DNA of 64,000 bases, taken from NCBI RefSeq assembly GCF_000970085.1, contig NZ_CP009506.1, positions 744,001-808,000 of the forward strand. The letters run 5' to 3'. A model generated the notes under the pieces. That model was given only the letters and a program-made list of their open reading frames with translations, was not told where the DNA came from and did not search any database. Below, one piece after another: positions 8,640-18,170 of the stretch. Source of the stretch: Methanosarcina siciliae T4/M (GTDB lineage Archaea; Halobacteriota; Methanosarcinia; Methanosarcinales; Methanosarcinaceae). The translations under genes and the position numbers were made by a program. Positions within the stretch are counted from its first letter, which is position 1. Each line of letters begins with the position of its first letter.

Positions 8640-9096
8640 GCGAGCCCGAGGGGCCCATCCTCATCTTCTCTGCAACATAGCTTCACTTTATGAGACAGAA
8701 CTGCCGCATGGGTGCGCTTTCGTGGCACACATTCTGCATCCTTTCGGATCAGGGCAAAGTTTGAACCCTATCCAATCCATTAAAGATTGGCATTCGCTTT
8801 TTACTGAATCCTCTACTCTCTTTGTCGTTGTTGCTCCTTACGAAGTTTCGACCCTTTTAATAGGAAAAAATAGGGATTAACAATGGTTCACTTTACGTTC
8901 CCCATGGAACCCTTAACCTAGCGAGTTATCTGAATTGGACTAGAGACTTTCCACGTTGTCCGAAGAGCTTCACACATTGACGTTACCATAAATGTATGTC
9001 TTAGTGTGATTCTCCCAAACAGAAGGGATAGCGTGTACGCAATACGTTTTATAACTTCTTGTCGCACCATGGCATAACTTCTTGTCGCACTCCATG
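8640..9096 (-). mobile_element. Probable 5' remnant of a group II intron, with duplicated intron start
   Basis: Read on the minus strand, this non-coding stretch begins with GTGCGACAAGAAGTTA, which fits the GUGYG start of group II introns. It continues with segments resembling the conserved domain I core, such as GGGAACGTAAAGTGAACC and GGGTCGAAACTTCG. No reverse transcriptase frame and no domain V hairpin are visible, so only the 5' ribozyme part would be left. The first 17 bases occur twice in tandem (9051-9067 and 9074-9090). The call rests on remembered consensus and needs a covariance-model search. Confidence 0.45.
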
Positions 9097-9214
9097 AAAG
9101 TACTTTCAATTACTTTCATTACTTTGGGCCTGTTTTTTGAAATTCATACTTGCTTTTGGGCTTTCCTGTGGGGGATAGAAAGATATTTCATCTGGAACGA
9201 GCTAATACCTGCTT

Positions 9215-9239
9215 AAAGTCTCATTAGAAATGAGACTTT
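9215..9239. promoter_or_regulatory. Perfect 11-bp inverted repeat (first of a pair)
   Basis: AAAGTCTCATT and AATGAGACTTT are separated by AGA and followed by more Ts. It could be a terminator, but no gene ends close upstream on the plus strand. A similar hairpin lies 43 bases downstream. Confidence 0.5.
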
Positions 9240-9281
9240 TTGTAACTACATCCTCATTTATAATGCGGATATTCTCAATCA

Positions 9282-9304
9282 ATATTTCATTCAAAATGAA
9301 ATAT
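9282..9304. promoter_or_regulatory. Perfect 10-bp inverted repeat (second of a pair)
   Basis: ATATTTCATT and AATGAAATAT are separated by CAA. It shares the TTTCATT/TCTCATT core and three-base loop with the element at 9215-9239. The pair lies 110-200 bases before the ATPase gene, so operator sites are possible. Confidence 0.4.
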
Positions 9305-9414
9305 CTTCTTGGTTATCTTTCTAATAACTTCTTTAGAGCTTTATTCTTACCGGAATGAAACATATCTTAACCAATAGGCTCTGATCAGCAGCCTCTACAG
9401 GATTTGTTCTCTTT

Positions 9415-10674
9415 ATGGATATACAGGTATTGAAAGAAATCATACGCGAACAAAAAGCAGTTTTTGAGGCAGAAGGATCTGAAAGGCTTGTTGAACGGGA
9501 GGCCCTTAAAAAAGTTTCCGAATTCTTGAAGCTACCTCACGTCCTTGTGATCTCGGGTTTGAGGCGTTCCGGAAAAAGTACCCTTCTTAAGCAGATTCGT
9601 AAAAATTTCTACGGGAACAGGCCGGTTTACTACTTCAATTTCGAAGATGAACGTCTCATCGGTTTTGTAGCGGAGGACTTTAATCTCCTGTATGAGACAT
9701 TTATTGAGCTGTTCGGAAAAAGCCAGGTTTTTTTCTTTGATGAAATCCAGAATGTTGAAGGCTGGGAGCTCTTCGTCCGGCGGATGTATGAAAGGGGGTT
9801 CAAGTTCATCATTACGGGCTCGAACTCTTCTTTGCTTAGCCGTGAACTCGGGACCAGATTAACAGGGCGTTACGTGGGGTTGGAACTTTATCCTTTTTCT
9901 TTTCCGGAGTTCCTTAAATTCAAAGGTGTCATTTTCCCGGAAGAACCTCTCACTGAAGAGAGGGGACTTATCAAGAACGCTTTCAATGAATACCTGGAAA
10001 AAGGGGGTATCCCCGAGTACCTGCTTTTTGAAAATGCCGAACTCCTGAAAACTTTTTATGATAACATCCTTTACAAGGACATCCTTGTCCGCTACGGGCT
10101 AGGAGATGAAAAAGCCCTGAGAGAGCTTGCCCTTTACCTTTTTTCAAATTATGCCACCGAGATCAATTACAGCAAATTGCAGAAACTGCTGGGGCTGGGC
10201 AGCGCAAATACAGTCAAGAACTACATAGGCTACCTGGAAAACTCCTATATGGTCTTTACCATCCCGAAGTATGACTATTCCCTTAAAAAACAGATTTATG
10301 CCCCTAAAAAGGTTTATGCGATCGATTCTGCCTTCATAAATCTCATATCTTTCAAGTTCTCCAGGGATCGGGGTAAAATGTTGGAAAACCTTGTCTTTCT
10401 GGAACTCAAAAGGAGAAACCTGGAGCTTTACTACCACAGAGCCCGGCAGGAATGTGATTTTATTGTTACTGAAAATGAAAGGCCTGTGGGCGCTATCCAG
10501 GTGACTATGGTTTTGAATGGTAACAGGGAGCGGGAATACGGAGGGCTCCTTGAAGCTCTGGAAGCCTACGACCTTGATAGAGGTCTGATCCTTACTGAAG
10601 GAGAGGAGTTTGAAGAGATCGTTAAGGACAAAAAAATTATAGTCAGACCTATCTGGAAGTGGCTTCTGGAATAA
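9415..10674 (+). CDS. AAA ATPase with DUF4143 C-terminal domain
   Basis: This 419-residue protein has a Walker A loop GLRRSGKST (48-56), Walker B VFFFDEIQNV (105-114), a sensor-like FIITGSNSSLLS segment, and a C-terminal DUF4143 region with a restriction-endonuclease-like core (ECDFIV and AIQVT, roughly 345-365). Such ATPases are abundant and mobile in archaea and their role is not established. Nuclease or defence functions have been proposed. The gene is monocistronic, with a convergent regulator gene 27 bases behind it. Translation is expected from ATG 9415; no strong ribosome-binding site is seen. Confidence 0.85.
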   Translation: MDIQVLKEIIREQKAVFEAEGSERLVEREALKKVSEFLKLPHVLVISGLRRSGKSTLLKQIRKNFYGNRPVYYFNFEDERLIGFVAEDFNLLYETFIELFGKSQVFFFDEIQNVEGWELFVRRMYERGFKFIITGSNSSLLSRELGTRLTGRYVGLELYPFSFPEFLKFKGVIFPEEPLTEERGLIKNAFNEYLEKGGIPEYLLFENAELLKTFYDNILYKDILVRYGLGDEKALRELALYLFSNYATEINYSKLQKLLGLGSANTVKNYIGYLENSYMVFTIPKYDYSLKKQIYAPKKVYAIDSAFINLISFKFSRDRGKMLENLVFLELKRRNLELYYHRARQECDFIVTENERPVGAIQVTMVLNGNREREYGGLLEALEAYDLDRGLILTEGEEFEEIVKDKKIIVRPIWKWLLE

Positions 10675-10701
10675 ATGCAAATTTAGTGGAAATAAATTAT
10701 T

Positions 10702-11040
10702 TTACTTCTTCATTTCCACGTTTTCCACATACCCTTCTCCCCGCGGGGTTTGGGCATAAAATACTTTTCCTTCCTCTTCTATTTTTTCGATGTAAAGTGC
10801 ATCTTCCAGCATGTTGAGGTGGAAATTTGCCATGCTGTCGTTCAGGTTGAATTTTTCCTTTATTTCCTCAAAGGATTTTCTCTCACTGCCGAGCGAGATA
10901 AGGATCTCTCTTCTCACGGTATTCTGAAGAACCTTGAGTCCGAATTTATGGTCTTCGGTAGGATTTCTCGTCAGTTTACCTTCACGTTTCATTCGCTCGA
11001 GCCATTCTTCTTTTCTTCTTGCATTTTCATCTGAATCCAT
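10702..11040 (-). CDS. ArsR-like winged helix-turn-helix protein
   Basis: The 112-residue protein has a charged N-terminus, then a winged helix: LQNTVRREILISLGSERKSF, a recognition helix in NLNDSMANFHLNMLED, and a short wing with GKVFYAQTPRGEGYV. This is the arrangement of ArsR-type or small archaeal regulators. It contains no cysteines, so metal sensing through thiols is unlikely. The ATG at 11040 follows AAGGTGACC. It is transcribed in the same direction as the next regulator, which ends 40 bases upstream, so the two may form an operon. Confidence 0.75.
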   Translation of the reverse strand: MDSDENARRKEEWLERMKREGKLTRNPTEDHKFGLKVLQNTVRREILISLGSERKSFEEIKEKFNLNDSMANFHLNMLEDALYIEKIEEEGKVFYAQTPRGEGYVENVEMKK

Positions 11041-11079
11041 ATTCGGTCACCTTTCCAATAACATTCATTTTCTAAAAAA

Positions 11080-11676
11080 TTAAGAGTCAAACGGTACAAT
11101 GTACATTTCATCTCCAAGCTTACGTTCCTTCACCAGTTCACAGTGTCTTAGTATAGCAAGCTGGTTCATTGTTTCCTGAAGGGTGAGTTCAAAAAGCTTC
11201 GAGATTTTTTCGGGTGTAACCCCACCTTCTTCCAGGATAAAGTTATAGATCTCTTTTTGTGGTTCGATCAGGCCTTCAGTCCCTTTAAATCCGTGCTGCT
11301 TTCTGAAGAGTTTCATTGAACGCACTGCCATTGGGTCTGCAAACTTTATTTTTTGATGCTCTTCCAGATAGCAGTCTTCACAGATTATCCGACCGTTCTC
11401 TTTGACGGATTCGTTTTCCTTAATTTCTTTCCCGCACGCTGGACATATTACAAAATAGGGGACGTCTGGATTAAGTTCCCGGTTACCGGATTTATTCGTT
11501 TTTACCAGGCCGTGGAACTCAAGATAACTCACTATTTCATATACTGTTGACCTGCACAATCCATATTCGGTTTTTGCTTTTTTGATAACATCCCGGATAT
11601 GGAAACCACAGTCCGTATGAGCTTTTCTTATGCACTCAATTATCCAGGTTTCTTCTTCATCCAGCACAAGTTTCAT
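11080..11676 (-). CDS. Winged-helix regulator with a four-cysteine zinc module
   Basis: From the ATG at 11676 the protein has 198 residues. A first winged-helix domain (about 1-75, with DVIKKAKTEYGLCRSTVYE) is followed by a treble-clef or LIM-like zinc module with CPACGK and CEDC. A second helix-turn-helix region (GGVTPEKISKLFELTLQETM) lies near the C-terminus. An ATG at 11736 would add 20 residues, but CTGGAG lies just in front of 11676, so I prefer the shorter form. The domain order suggests a DNA-binding protein that may sense metal or redox state. No precise family is recognised. Confidence 0.65.
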   Translation of the reverse strand: MKLVLDEEETWIIECIRKAHTDCGFHIRDVIKKAKTEYGLCRSTVYEIVSYLEFHGLVKTNKSGNRELNPDVPYFVICPACGKEIKENESVKENGRIICEDCYLEEHQKIKFADPMAVRSMKLFRKQHGFKGTEGLIEPQKEIYNFILEEGGVTPEKISKLFELTLQETMNQLAILRHCELVKERKLGDEMYIVPFDS

Positions 11677-11736
11677 TGAAATCTCCAGGAATATTTGACC
11701 TAACAGAAGTAACTTTCTGATGAAAAATGGTTTCAA

Positions 11737-12099
11737 AATCCGAAGTTTTCATTTCTTGCTAAAGCGGGAATTCTAGACAGTCTTTTTTCTTGTGTCTCTA
11801 TCTATTTTTTCAATTTTTTATTATAAATATATATCGTTATCTATATATATAAATTTCATCTTTCAGAGGATTTCTCATTCGTCTTTTATGTAAAGATTCT
11901 ATTGCTTTTCAGGTACTTTTTTGGTGATTATTTCCAGCGTTTCCTCACTTTTGCTCCGGGTCAACAGTTATCGAAATATGAGTCCAGAAGCAACATTGCA
12001 TCGCAAGCTATCGCAATTTCTATTACCATCAATTCTTTCGTTTTGTAGTTCAGAGTTCCAGCACTTAATTTATAAGCGGGCAAGAAGTTTTTTCTCCAC
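11737..12099. other. AT-rich divergent promoter region
   Basis: This gap separates the divergent genes at 11676 (minus) and 12100 (plus). A run of TATATA around 11823-11850 could serve the minus-strand gene. TTTATAAG at about 12068-12075 lies roughly 30 bases before the plus-strand ATG and would give an almost leaderless transcript. Confidence 0.45.
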
Positions 12100-12654
12100 A
12101 TGAAGCTGAACCCTGAACTCGAATCAATCGAAACGCTTGCAAAGATTGTCCTCACTGCAGCCCGGACCGCCCCCAAAGGCAAAGGGATTGATGATATTGT
12201 AACCTGCCTCCTCTCGCCTGAAGAAAAAACCGAACTTGCCTTCAGGATGGAAGAGTTAAGCGAGATCAAAGACCTCAAATTTCTGCTCCGGGACGCCCGG
12301 AACGTCAGGGACGCCGATGCCGTCATCCTGATCGGGCTCAAAGCTTCGGGTGTGAGCAGCCTGGACTGCGGAGCCTGCGGTTTTGAGACCTGCAAAAAGA
12401 TGCTTGAACATGAAAAAGTGCAGAAAGAGTTTCTCGGTCCCCAGTGCATGATCAAGTACCTGGACCTCGGGATTGCCGTGGGTTCGGCTGCCACAAAAGC
12501 AAAAGACCTCTGCATCGACAATAGGATCATGTATTCTGCAGGGGCTGCAGCCTGTTATTTTGAGATAATAGACGCGGATGTGGCAATGGGGATTCCGCTG
12601 AGCGTCACAGGGAAAAATGTCTTTTTTGACAGGAAGTCAACAAGAAAGGCCTGA
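12100..12654 (+). CDS. DUF2148 ferredoxin-domain protein
   Basis: The 184-residue protein carries the DUF2148 cysteine signature LDCGACGFETC (about residues 88-98), with more cysteines at GPQCM, DLCID and AACYF. It probably binds a 4Fe-4S cluster of the type seen in CO dehydrogenase/acetyl-CoA synthase subunits and related archaeal proteins. The function of the family is not established; it recurs in methanogens. The start lacks a Shine-Dalgarno sequence and has a TATA-like element about 30 bases upstream, consistent with a leaderless message. No neighbour indicates a pathway. Confidence 0.8.
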   Translation: MKLNPELESIETLAKIVLTAARTAPKGKGIDDIVTCLLSPEEKTELAFRMEELSEIKDLKFLLRDARNVRDADAVILIGLKASGVSSLDCGACGFETCKKMLEHEKVQKEFLGPQCMIKYLDLGIAVGSAATKAKDLCIDNRIMYSAGAAACYFEIIDADVAMGIPLSVTGKNVFFDRKSTRKA

Positions 12655-12826
12655 ATCAAAAATTAAAAGTGGAAAATTAGATTCCGGGACATTTTGCTAA
12701 ATTAATCAGTGTAAAGAAAAAGGAACCGAAACAAAGAAATAGGCGGATCGGCGACGATAGGGGTTAGTTCCGCCTCTCACTATTTTTTTCTTCGATATTT
12801 TTTCTTATATTCAACCGATAAATCGT

Positions 12827-14089
12827 TCATCTGAAACTTTTCAACTGCTCAAAATCAAGGGTTGCAAAGTAGTCCTCAATTGTCTCTGCCCTGCGGATCT
12901 GCACCACGCTTCCGTCCTCTCTCAGCAGGATTTCGGCAGAGCGGAGTTTTCCATTGTAGTTGAATCCCATGGCATGTCCGTGGGCTCCTGTGTCGTGGAT
13001 CACCAGGATGTCTCCGATTTCTACTTCAGGGAGCATCCGGTCGATTGCGAACTTGTCATTGTTTTCACAGAGGGAGCCGGCTACGTCGTATTTATGTACG
13101 GGGGGCTCGTTTTCTTTCCCGAGTACGGTTATATGGTGATATGCCCCGTATATCCCGGGCCGCATCAGGTTTGACATGCAGGAGTCCATGCCCACGTAGT
13201 CCTTGTACGTGCTTTTCAGGTGCCTGACCTGTGAGATAAGGTAGCCGTAGGGGCCGGTGATAATCCTTCCGCATTCAAGGTAGACCTTGAGGGGAGCAAG
13301 CCCGTTAGCTGTTATGGTAGCATCGTAAGCCTCTTTTACGCCTTTTGCTACAGCTTCGAGGGAGACCGGCTCCTGTTCGGGCCTGTAGGGAATTCCGATC
13401 CCGCCGCCGAGGTTTACGAATTCGAACCGGACTCCAAGTTCTTTTGAGATCTCAACTATGAGTTCGAAAAGAATTCTTGCGGTTTCAACGAAGTAGTCGG
13501 AGTTAAGCTCGTTCGAGGCAACCATTGTGTGCATCCCGAAGCGCTTTACGCCTTTGTCCCTGAGGATCCTGTACCCTTCAAACATCTGTTCCCGCGTAAA
13601 ACCGTATTTTGCCTCTTCGGGTTTTCCGATGATTGCATTTCCTTCCTTAAGAGGGCCGGGGTTGTACCTGAAGCAGACAATTTCCGGAAGCCCTGCAGCC
13701 TTTTCCAGGTAGGGAATGTGGCTGATGTCGTCAAGGTTGATAAAACCGCCAAGTTCCTTTGCTTTTACAAACTCCTCAGCCGGCGTATCATTGGAACTGA
13801 ACATGATATCGTCGCCGATCATCCCAGATTTTTCCGCAAGGATCAGTTCCGGCAGGGAACTGCAGTCCGCCCCGAAGCCTTCTTCCTTAAGGATCTTGAG
13901 AACGAAGGGGTTGGGGAGGGCTTTTACAGCAAAAAATTCCTTAAAGCCGGGGACGTCTTTAAAAGCTGATTTCATTCTTCTGGCGTTTCCCCTGATGGCT
14001 TTCTCATCATAAATATGAAAGGGAGTGGGATATTTTTCCATTATTTTCAGTATTTCTTCTTTTGTGAAAGGGAGGTCCTTTGAAACCAT
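12827..14089 (-). CDS. lysA: Diaminopimelate decarboxylase-type PLP enzyme
   Basis: This 420-residue fold-type III PLP decarboxylase has the PLP lysine in FFAVKALPNP (K56), the glycine-rich phosphate-binding loop NLGGGIGIPY, a substrate cysteine region GSLCENNDKFA, and a C-terminal HDTGAHGHAM motif. These fit diaminopimelate decarboxylase, the last step of lysine synthesis by the diaminopimelate route. The canonical GPICES motif appears as GSLCEN, so activity on another meso-diamine or related amino acid cannot be excluded. No lysine genes flank it. The ATG at 14089 has AAGGT eight bases upstream. Confidence 0.8.
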   Translation of the reverse strand: MVSKDLPFTKEEILKIMEKYPTPFHIYDEKAIRGNARRMKSAFKDVPGFKEFFAVKALPNPFVLKILKEEGFGADCSSLPELILAEKSGMIGDDIMFSSNDTPAEEFVKAKELGGFINLDDISHIPYLEKAAGLPEIVCFRYNPGPLKEGNAIIGKPEEAKYGFTREQMFEGYRILRDKGVKRFGMHTMVASNELNSDYFVETARILFELIVEISKELGVRFEFVNLGGGIGIPYRPEQEPVSLEAVAKGVKEAYDATITANGLAPLKVYLECGRIITGPYGYLISQVRHLKSTYKDYVGMDSCMSNLMRPGIYGAYHHITVLGKENEPPVHKYDVAGSLCENNDKFAIDRMLPEVEIGDILVIHDTGAHGHAMGFNYNGKLRSAEILLREDGSVVQIRRAETIEDYFATLDFEQLKSFR

Positions 14090-14341
14090 TATCTTAACCT
14101 TTTACCTGATTTTGTTTAATCGGTTTTTTGATCGATTTTTGTTTAATCAGTTTTGTATCAAATTGAATTTTTACTCCTTTATTAGTTTTTCCTCCATTTC
14201 CGACACTGTCCTAAAAGAGTATTGATTTGCAGAAATGGGTTACATTGTCTCAAAGAAACGTTAAATTCCTATTATTTAAAATAAGTTTCCGATAAACCGG
14301 CTATCTTTGGGCTGGCTGCATTAGCTGTTTTTTACTACTTC

Positions 14342-16120
14342 TCAATCCCGGAGTTTTTTGAAAACTTCCTTGAGCCTGGAGTATGGGTAGGTATTGACAA
14401 CATCTTCTTTTTCAAGCCAGCCTCTCCTTGCTTGCCCGAGCCCGTAACGCATGGAAGCAAGGTCTGACACGGAATGGCTGTCCGTTGAAATGCAGAATTT
14501 CAGTCCGTACTCTTTTGCTCTCAGGATGAGCTCATCGTTAAGGTCCAGCCTGGAGGGCTGGCTGTTGATCTCCATTACCTTCCCGTTTGCCGCTGCTGTC
14601 TCAAAGACCGTTCCGAAATCAGCCGCATAAGCTTCCCTTTTCCCGAGCAGTTTGCCTGAAGGGTGTGCAAGTATGTCAAGGTGCCTGTTTTCAAGAGCGG
14701 TGACAATTCTTCCTGTCATCTCTCTTTCCGTAGAGGAAAAACCTGAGTGCACAGCTCCGACTACGATATCGAGCTTTTTAAGGACCTCATCCGGATAGTC
14801 AAGGCTCCCGTCTTTAAGGATCTCTACCTCGGAACCTCGGAGGATTTTCATTCTGAAGCGTTTTGACAACTTTTCGATCTCATCCCACTGTGCTTTCAGA
14901 GTATCGATTTCCATTCCGTGTGCAATTCTCTGGGAACGCGAATGGTCTGTAACGGCAATATATTCGTACCCTATAGTTTCGGCTTTTTTCACCATTGTCT
15001 CAAGGCTGGCCCTTCCTTCGCTGTAGTCCGTATGCAGATGGAAGTCTCCCCTGAGGTCTCCGGCATCTATAAGTTTTGGAAGAGTTTTTTTTATTGCAGC
15101 CTTTATCTCTCCCCGGTTTTCCCGGAGTTCGGGTACGATGTATTCAAGTCCCAGTTTCCTGTATACTTCTTCCTCACTTTTACCTGCAACATGTTTTCCT
15201 GAAGCTTTTTCGTACAGTCCATATTCGGAAAGCTTGTAACCTTCTCTCTGGGCAATATTCCGGAGTTCTATATTGTGCTCCTTTGAGCCCGTGAAATACT
15301 GAAGCGCAGCCCCGTAACTTTCAGGAGGAACAACCCTCAGGTCCACTTCCGGTCCTTCTTTGAGGATCACGCTGCTTCTTGTGTTACCTTTTGAGACTAC
15401 CTGTCCAACAGCAGGGAGGGAAACAAAGGCATCCATTACTTTTCCCACCTGTTCTCCTTCTGCTTCTGCAAGGATATCGATATCCCCTATCGTCTCTTTC
15501 AGCCTGCGCAGGGAGCCTGTGTAGATGAGCTTTGAGAGGTCGATTTTCGGGGTTTTGCTTCCCAGTTCTGTTTTCAGGGAAGTTTTCAGGGAAGTTTTCA
15601 GGACAAATATGATTTCTTCAGCTAGTGGGAGTGCCTTTCCAAGTGCCATTCTGGAGTGACTTTTTTCGTAATTTCTAAGTGCTCGGGCAATATTTTCTTC
15701 GCTTCTCTCCCCGAAACCTTCAAGCCTCCTGATCCTGTGCGCATTAACCGCAGCTTTCAGGTCCGAAACAGTTTTTATTTTGAGCTCATCGGCAAGCCTT
15801 TTTGTTTTTTTTGCTCCAAGCCCCCTGATCTCCATCAGCTCGGTGGTGCCTGAAGGGGCTTTCCCTTTCAGGTCTTCGAATTTTTTCACCTTTCCGGTTT
15901 CGAGGTATTCGGCTATATGGTCAGCGATGGCTTCCCCAATCCCCGGAATTTCTGTCAGTCCCTTTTTCTCCTTTCTCTCATATACTTTCTCAATGTCCTC
16001 TCCGAGGTTTTCGATATTCTGAGCTGCCCGTCGGTATGCTCGCGGTTTCCACTCTATCTGCTGGAACTCCATAATGTCAGCAGTTTCGTATAACAATTCG
16101 GCAATCTCACGGTTTTTCAA
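14342..16120 (-). CDS. polX: DNA polymerase X with PHP phosphoesterase domain
   Basis: PolX fills short gaps in base excision and end repair, and its PHP domain supplies 3' exonuclease or phosphoesterase activity. The 592-residue protein has helix-hairpin-helix motifs (LTEIPGIGEAIADHIAEYL, LMEIRGLGAKK), a nucleotidyltransferase core with YTGSLRR and DIDILAEA (catalytic aspartates) and VDLRVV, and a C-terminal PHP domain starting at GDFHLHTDYSEG. It starts with TTG at 16120, with GGAG four bases upstream. A small internal duplication gives KTSLKTSLKT. It lies directly behind the DNA ligase gene on the same strand, 95 bases apart, suggesting a joint repair function. Confidence 0.93.
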   Translation of the reverse strand: MKNREIAELLYETADIMEFQQIEWKPRAYRRAAQNIENLGEDIEKVYERKEKKGLTEIPGIGEAIADHIAEYLETGKVKKFEDLKGKAPSGTTELMEIRGLGAKKTKRLADELKIKTVSDLKAAVNAHRIRRLEGFGERSEENIARALRNYEKSHSRMALGKALPLAEEIIFVLKTSLKTSLKTELGSKTPKIDLSKLIYTGSLRRLKETIGDIDILAEAEGEQVGKVMDAFVSLPAVGQVVSKGNTRSSVILKEGPEVDLRVVPPESYGAALQYFTGSKEHNIELRNIAQREGYKLSEYGLYEKASGKHVAGKSEEEVYRKLGLEYIVPELRENRGEIKAAIKKTLPKLIDAGDLRGDFHLHTDYSEGRASLETMVKKAETIGYEYIAVTDHSRSQRIAHGMEIDTLKAQWDEIEKLSKRFRMKILRGSEVEILKDGSLDYPDEVLKKLDIVVGAVHSGFSSTEREMTGRIVTALENRHLDILAHPSGKLLGKREAYAADFGTVFETAAANGKVMEINSQPSRLDLNDELILRAKEYGLKFCISTDSHSVSDLASMRYGLGQARRGWLEKEDVVNTYPYSRLKEVFKKLRD

Positions 16121-16214
16121 CAGTCTCCTGCTCCTTAGCTCACTGCCCCTTAATTGTTTTATACTTCTTTTTCGTCCTTTTTGCTTTATCTGTCTCTGAT
16201 TCCCAGGCCGGTTT

Positions 16215-17957
16215 TCAAATTCCTTCCTTCAAGTCTCTTATTTCCCTGACAGTCGTGGCATCATAGGGCCCTCTGTCATACCTTATACGCAAAAAGCGAG
16301 GAAAACGCAGTGCAAGCCCTGTTTCTCCTTTCCCTTCTCCTGCCGTATGCCCCGGGCTGTTTGTAATCTCCGAACCGAGGACTTCAATAACTACTGCCGG
16401 TTCTATGAAGACATCAGGAAGCATCCCTTTTTTTATGGTAACATTCTTTGGAGCTTCACTTACCGTATGGGTTGAAAGCAGGCTGTTAATTTCTTCTGCA
16501 TCCGCTTCAGTAAAACCCGTGCCAACCTTTGTGAAAGTTTCAAATTGCTGCTCCTCTTCATTCAGGGCTGTACAGAGGAGCGCCCCGAAGGAGCCTTTTC
16601 TTCTCCCTCTTCCGTAATAGCTCCCGACAACAACAAGGTCGAAGGTTTCCCTCACGCCTTCGGAGTATTCCTGTTTCCATTTGAGCCAGAGCCAGCTCCT
16701 TTTGCCGGCTTCGTAAACAGAGTTGCTGCTCATGGATTTGACCACAATTCCTTCAAGTCCCTTCTCGACTGCCTCGTTAAAAAAGTCCTCAAGCTCCTCG
16801 GTGTTTTCCGTAACAATTCTTCTGGTGAGGTGCATTATTCCTGACCCTCTAACGTTCTCTTCGAGGATAGCTCTTCTTTCGGAGTAGGTTTTCTTCAGAA
16901 GGGATTCCCCGTTGAGGTAGAGGATATCAAAAAAGAACACGGCAACAGGGCATTTCTCCCTGTACTTTTCAACCTCGTATTTTCTACGCCTCTGCATCAG
17001 GTTTTGAAACGGGTAGAACTCTTCGATCCGTGTATTATCTTTTTCCAATTCGGCATATGCAACGATTTCTCCGTCAAGCACGATTGTATCCGAGGAGATA
17101 CTTTCCCTTACAGCTTCTATAACGTCCGGGTACTGGTAGGTGATGTCTTCAAGCCTGCGAGAAAAAGCTTTAATCTCATCTCCGGCTTTGTGAACCTGCA
17201 CCCTCTCACCGTCATATTTCTCTTCAGCCGCTTTTTTCCCTCTAATCCTTTCTTCAAGCTCTTCAAAGCTTTCAACACGCTGGGCAAGCATTGATTTCAC
17301 AGGTCTTCCCGGTTTTATGGAGAAATATCCCGGAGCCCCGGCTCCGTGCTCGGCAAGGGTTTGTGCAAGTTCTCCTATATCCGTGCAGACGCTGTAGCTT
17401 TCTTTTATCTTTCCTGCATGCTTTTTATCTCCCGTAAAGGCAATTGAAAAGGCTTCGAGCAAAAACTGGTCCCCAAATCCCAGCCTGAGTCTCCCGAACA
17501 CAATCCTTATTATGTATTTCCCTTCCTCAGGCGTGGCCTTCTGCAGGATATCCGAAAGAAGCCCGATCTTTTCCTCCTGACTTCCTTTCCCTGAGACTTC
17601 TTTTATCTGTCTCAGCCTTTTAAAAACCTCTTCAATTGTCAGGGATGCTTCTCTTTTTTTACTCAGCTCAAAAGCCACATCCCCGAGGTCTCCTGCCCTT
17701 GCATATAGCTTTTTGACCTCTTCTTCGGAAATCCCATAAGCTCCTGCGATGGCTCTTGTAACAAGCCTGTCTTTAATCCCTAACGTCGTGTTCTCAAAGG
17801 CAGGGCCTATGCTCCCAAGAAAAAGATAGGCACTATCCTTCACCTCGTTCCCTTTAAGTCCCTCAAAAAATCCTGCAAGCTTCCTTACGATTTCCTTATG
17901 AGACGTGATCTGTTCAAGCTCTTCAAAAAGCCCTGCAAGCTCCTTAAACCGCACCAT
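16215..17957 (-). CDS. lig: ATP-dependent DNA ligase
   Basis: The enzyme seals nicks after ATP-dependent self-adenylation. From the ATG at 17957 it has 580 residues: an N-terminal DNA-binding domain, the nucleotidyltransferase domain with the adenylated lysine in EEKYDGERVQ (about K247), the motif LDGEIVAY, motif LEGIVVKS, and a C-terminal OB domain ending with GLALRFPRFLRIRYD. A frame extension to 18032 exists, but GAGGG lies just before 17957 and the shorter length matches the family. polX follows 95 bases downstream on the same strand, so the pair may be co-expressed for repair. This is the archaeal replicative type of ligase. Confidence 0.93.
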   Translation of the reverse strand: MVRFKELAGLFEELEQITSHKEIVRKLAGFFEGLKGNEVKDSAYLFLGSIGPAFENTTLGIKDRLVTRAIAGAYGISEEEVKKLYARAGDLGDVAFELSKKREASLTIEEVFKRLRQIKEVSGKGSQEEKIGLLSDILQKATPEEGKYIIRIVFGRLRLGFGDQFLLEAFSIAFTGDKKHAGKIKESYSVCTDIGELAQTLAEHGAGAPGYFSIKPGRPVKSMLAQRVESFEELEERIRGKKAAEEKYDGERVQVHKAGDEIKAFSRRLEDITYQYPDVIEAVRESISSDTIVLDGEIVAYAELEKDNTRIEEFYPFQNLMQRRRKYEVEKYREKCPVAVFFFDILYLNGESLLKKTYSERRAILEENVRGSGIMHLTRRIVTENTEELEDFFNEAVEKGLEGIVVKSMSSNSVYEAGKRSWLWLKWKQEYSEGVRETFDLVVVGSYYGRGRRKGSFGALLCTALNEEEQQFETFTKVGTGFTEADAEEINSLLSTHTVSEAPKNVTIKKGMLPDVFIEPAVVIEVLGSEITNSPGHTAGEGKGETGLALRFPRFLRIRYDRGPYDATTVREIRDLKEGI

Positions 17958-18170
17958 TGCCCTCTTTCTCCACAAAAGCGGTTTGAAATTTCCCCAATTA
18001 CTATTCCCTGCTCCGGTCTTTACGCTTTGCACCCTTAATTTTCAGAAACAGATGCGTACTTCCGGCACGCGAAAAACCAGTACTCTTCGGCATCTCATGC
18101 CCTTTTACCGAAACATTTAATATCTAAAAGATGCATGAGAAGAGTACACAGCAGTTCCTTAAGACAGTTT

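Noticed and set aside
11961..12530. 189-codon minus-strand frame
   Set aside because: It is antisense to the DUF2148 gene, which has conserved cysteine motifs.
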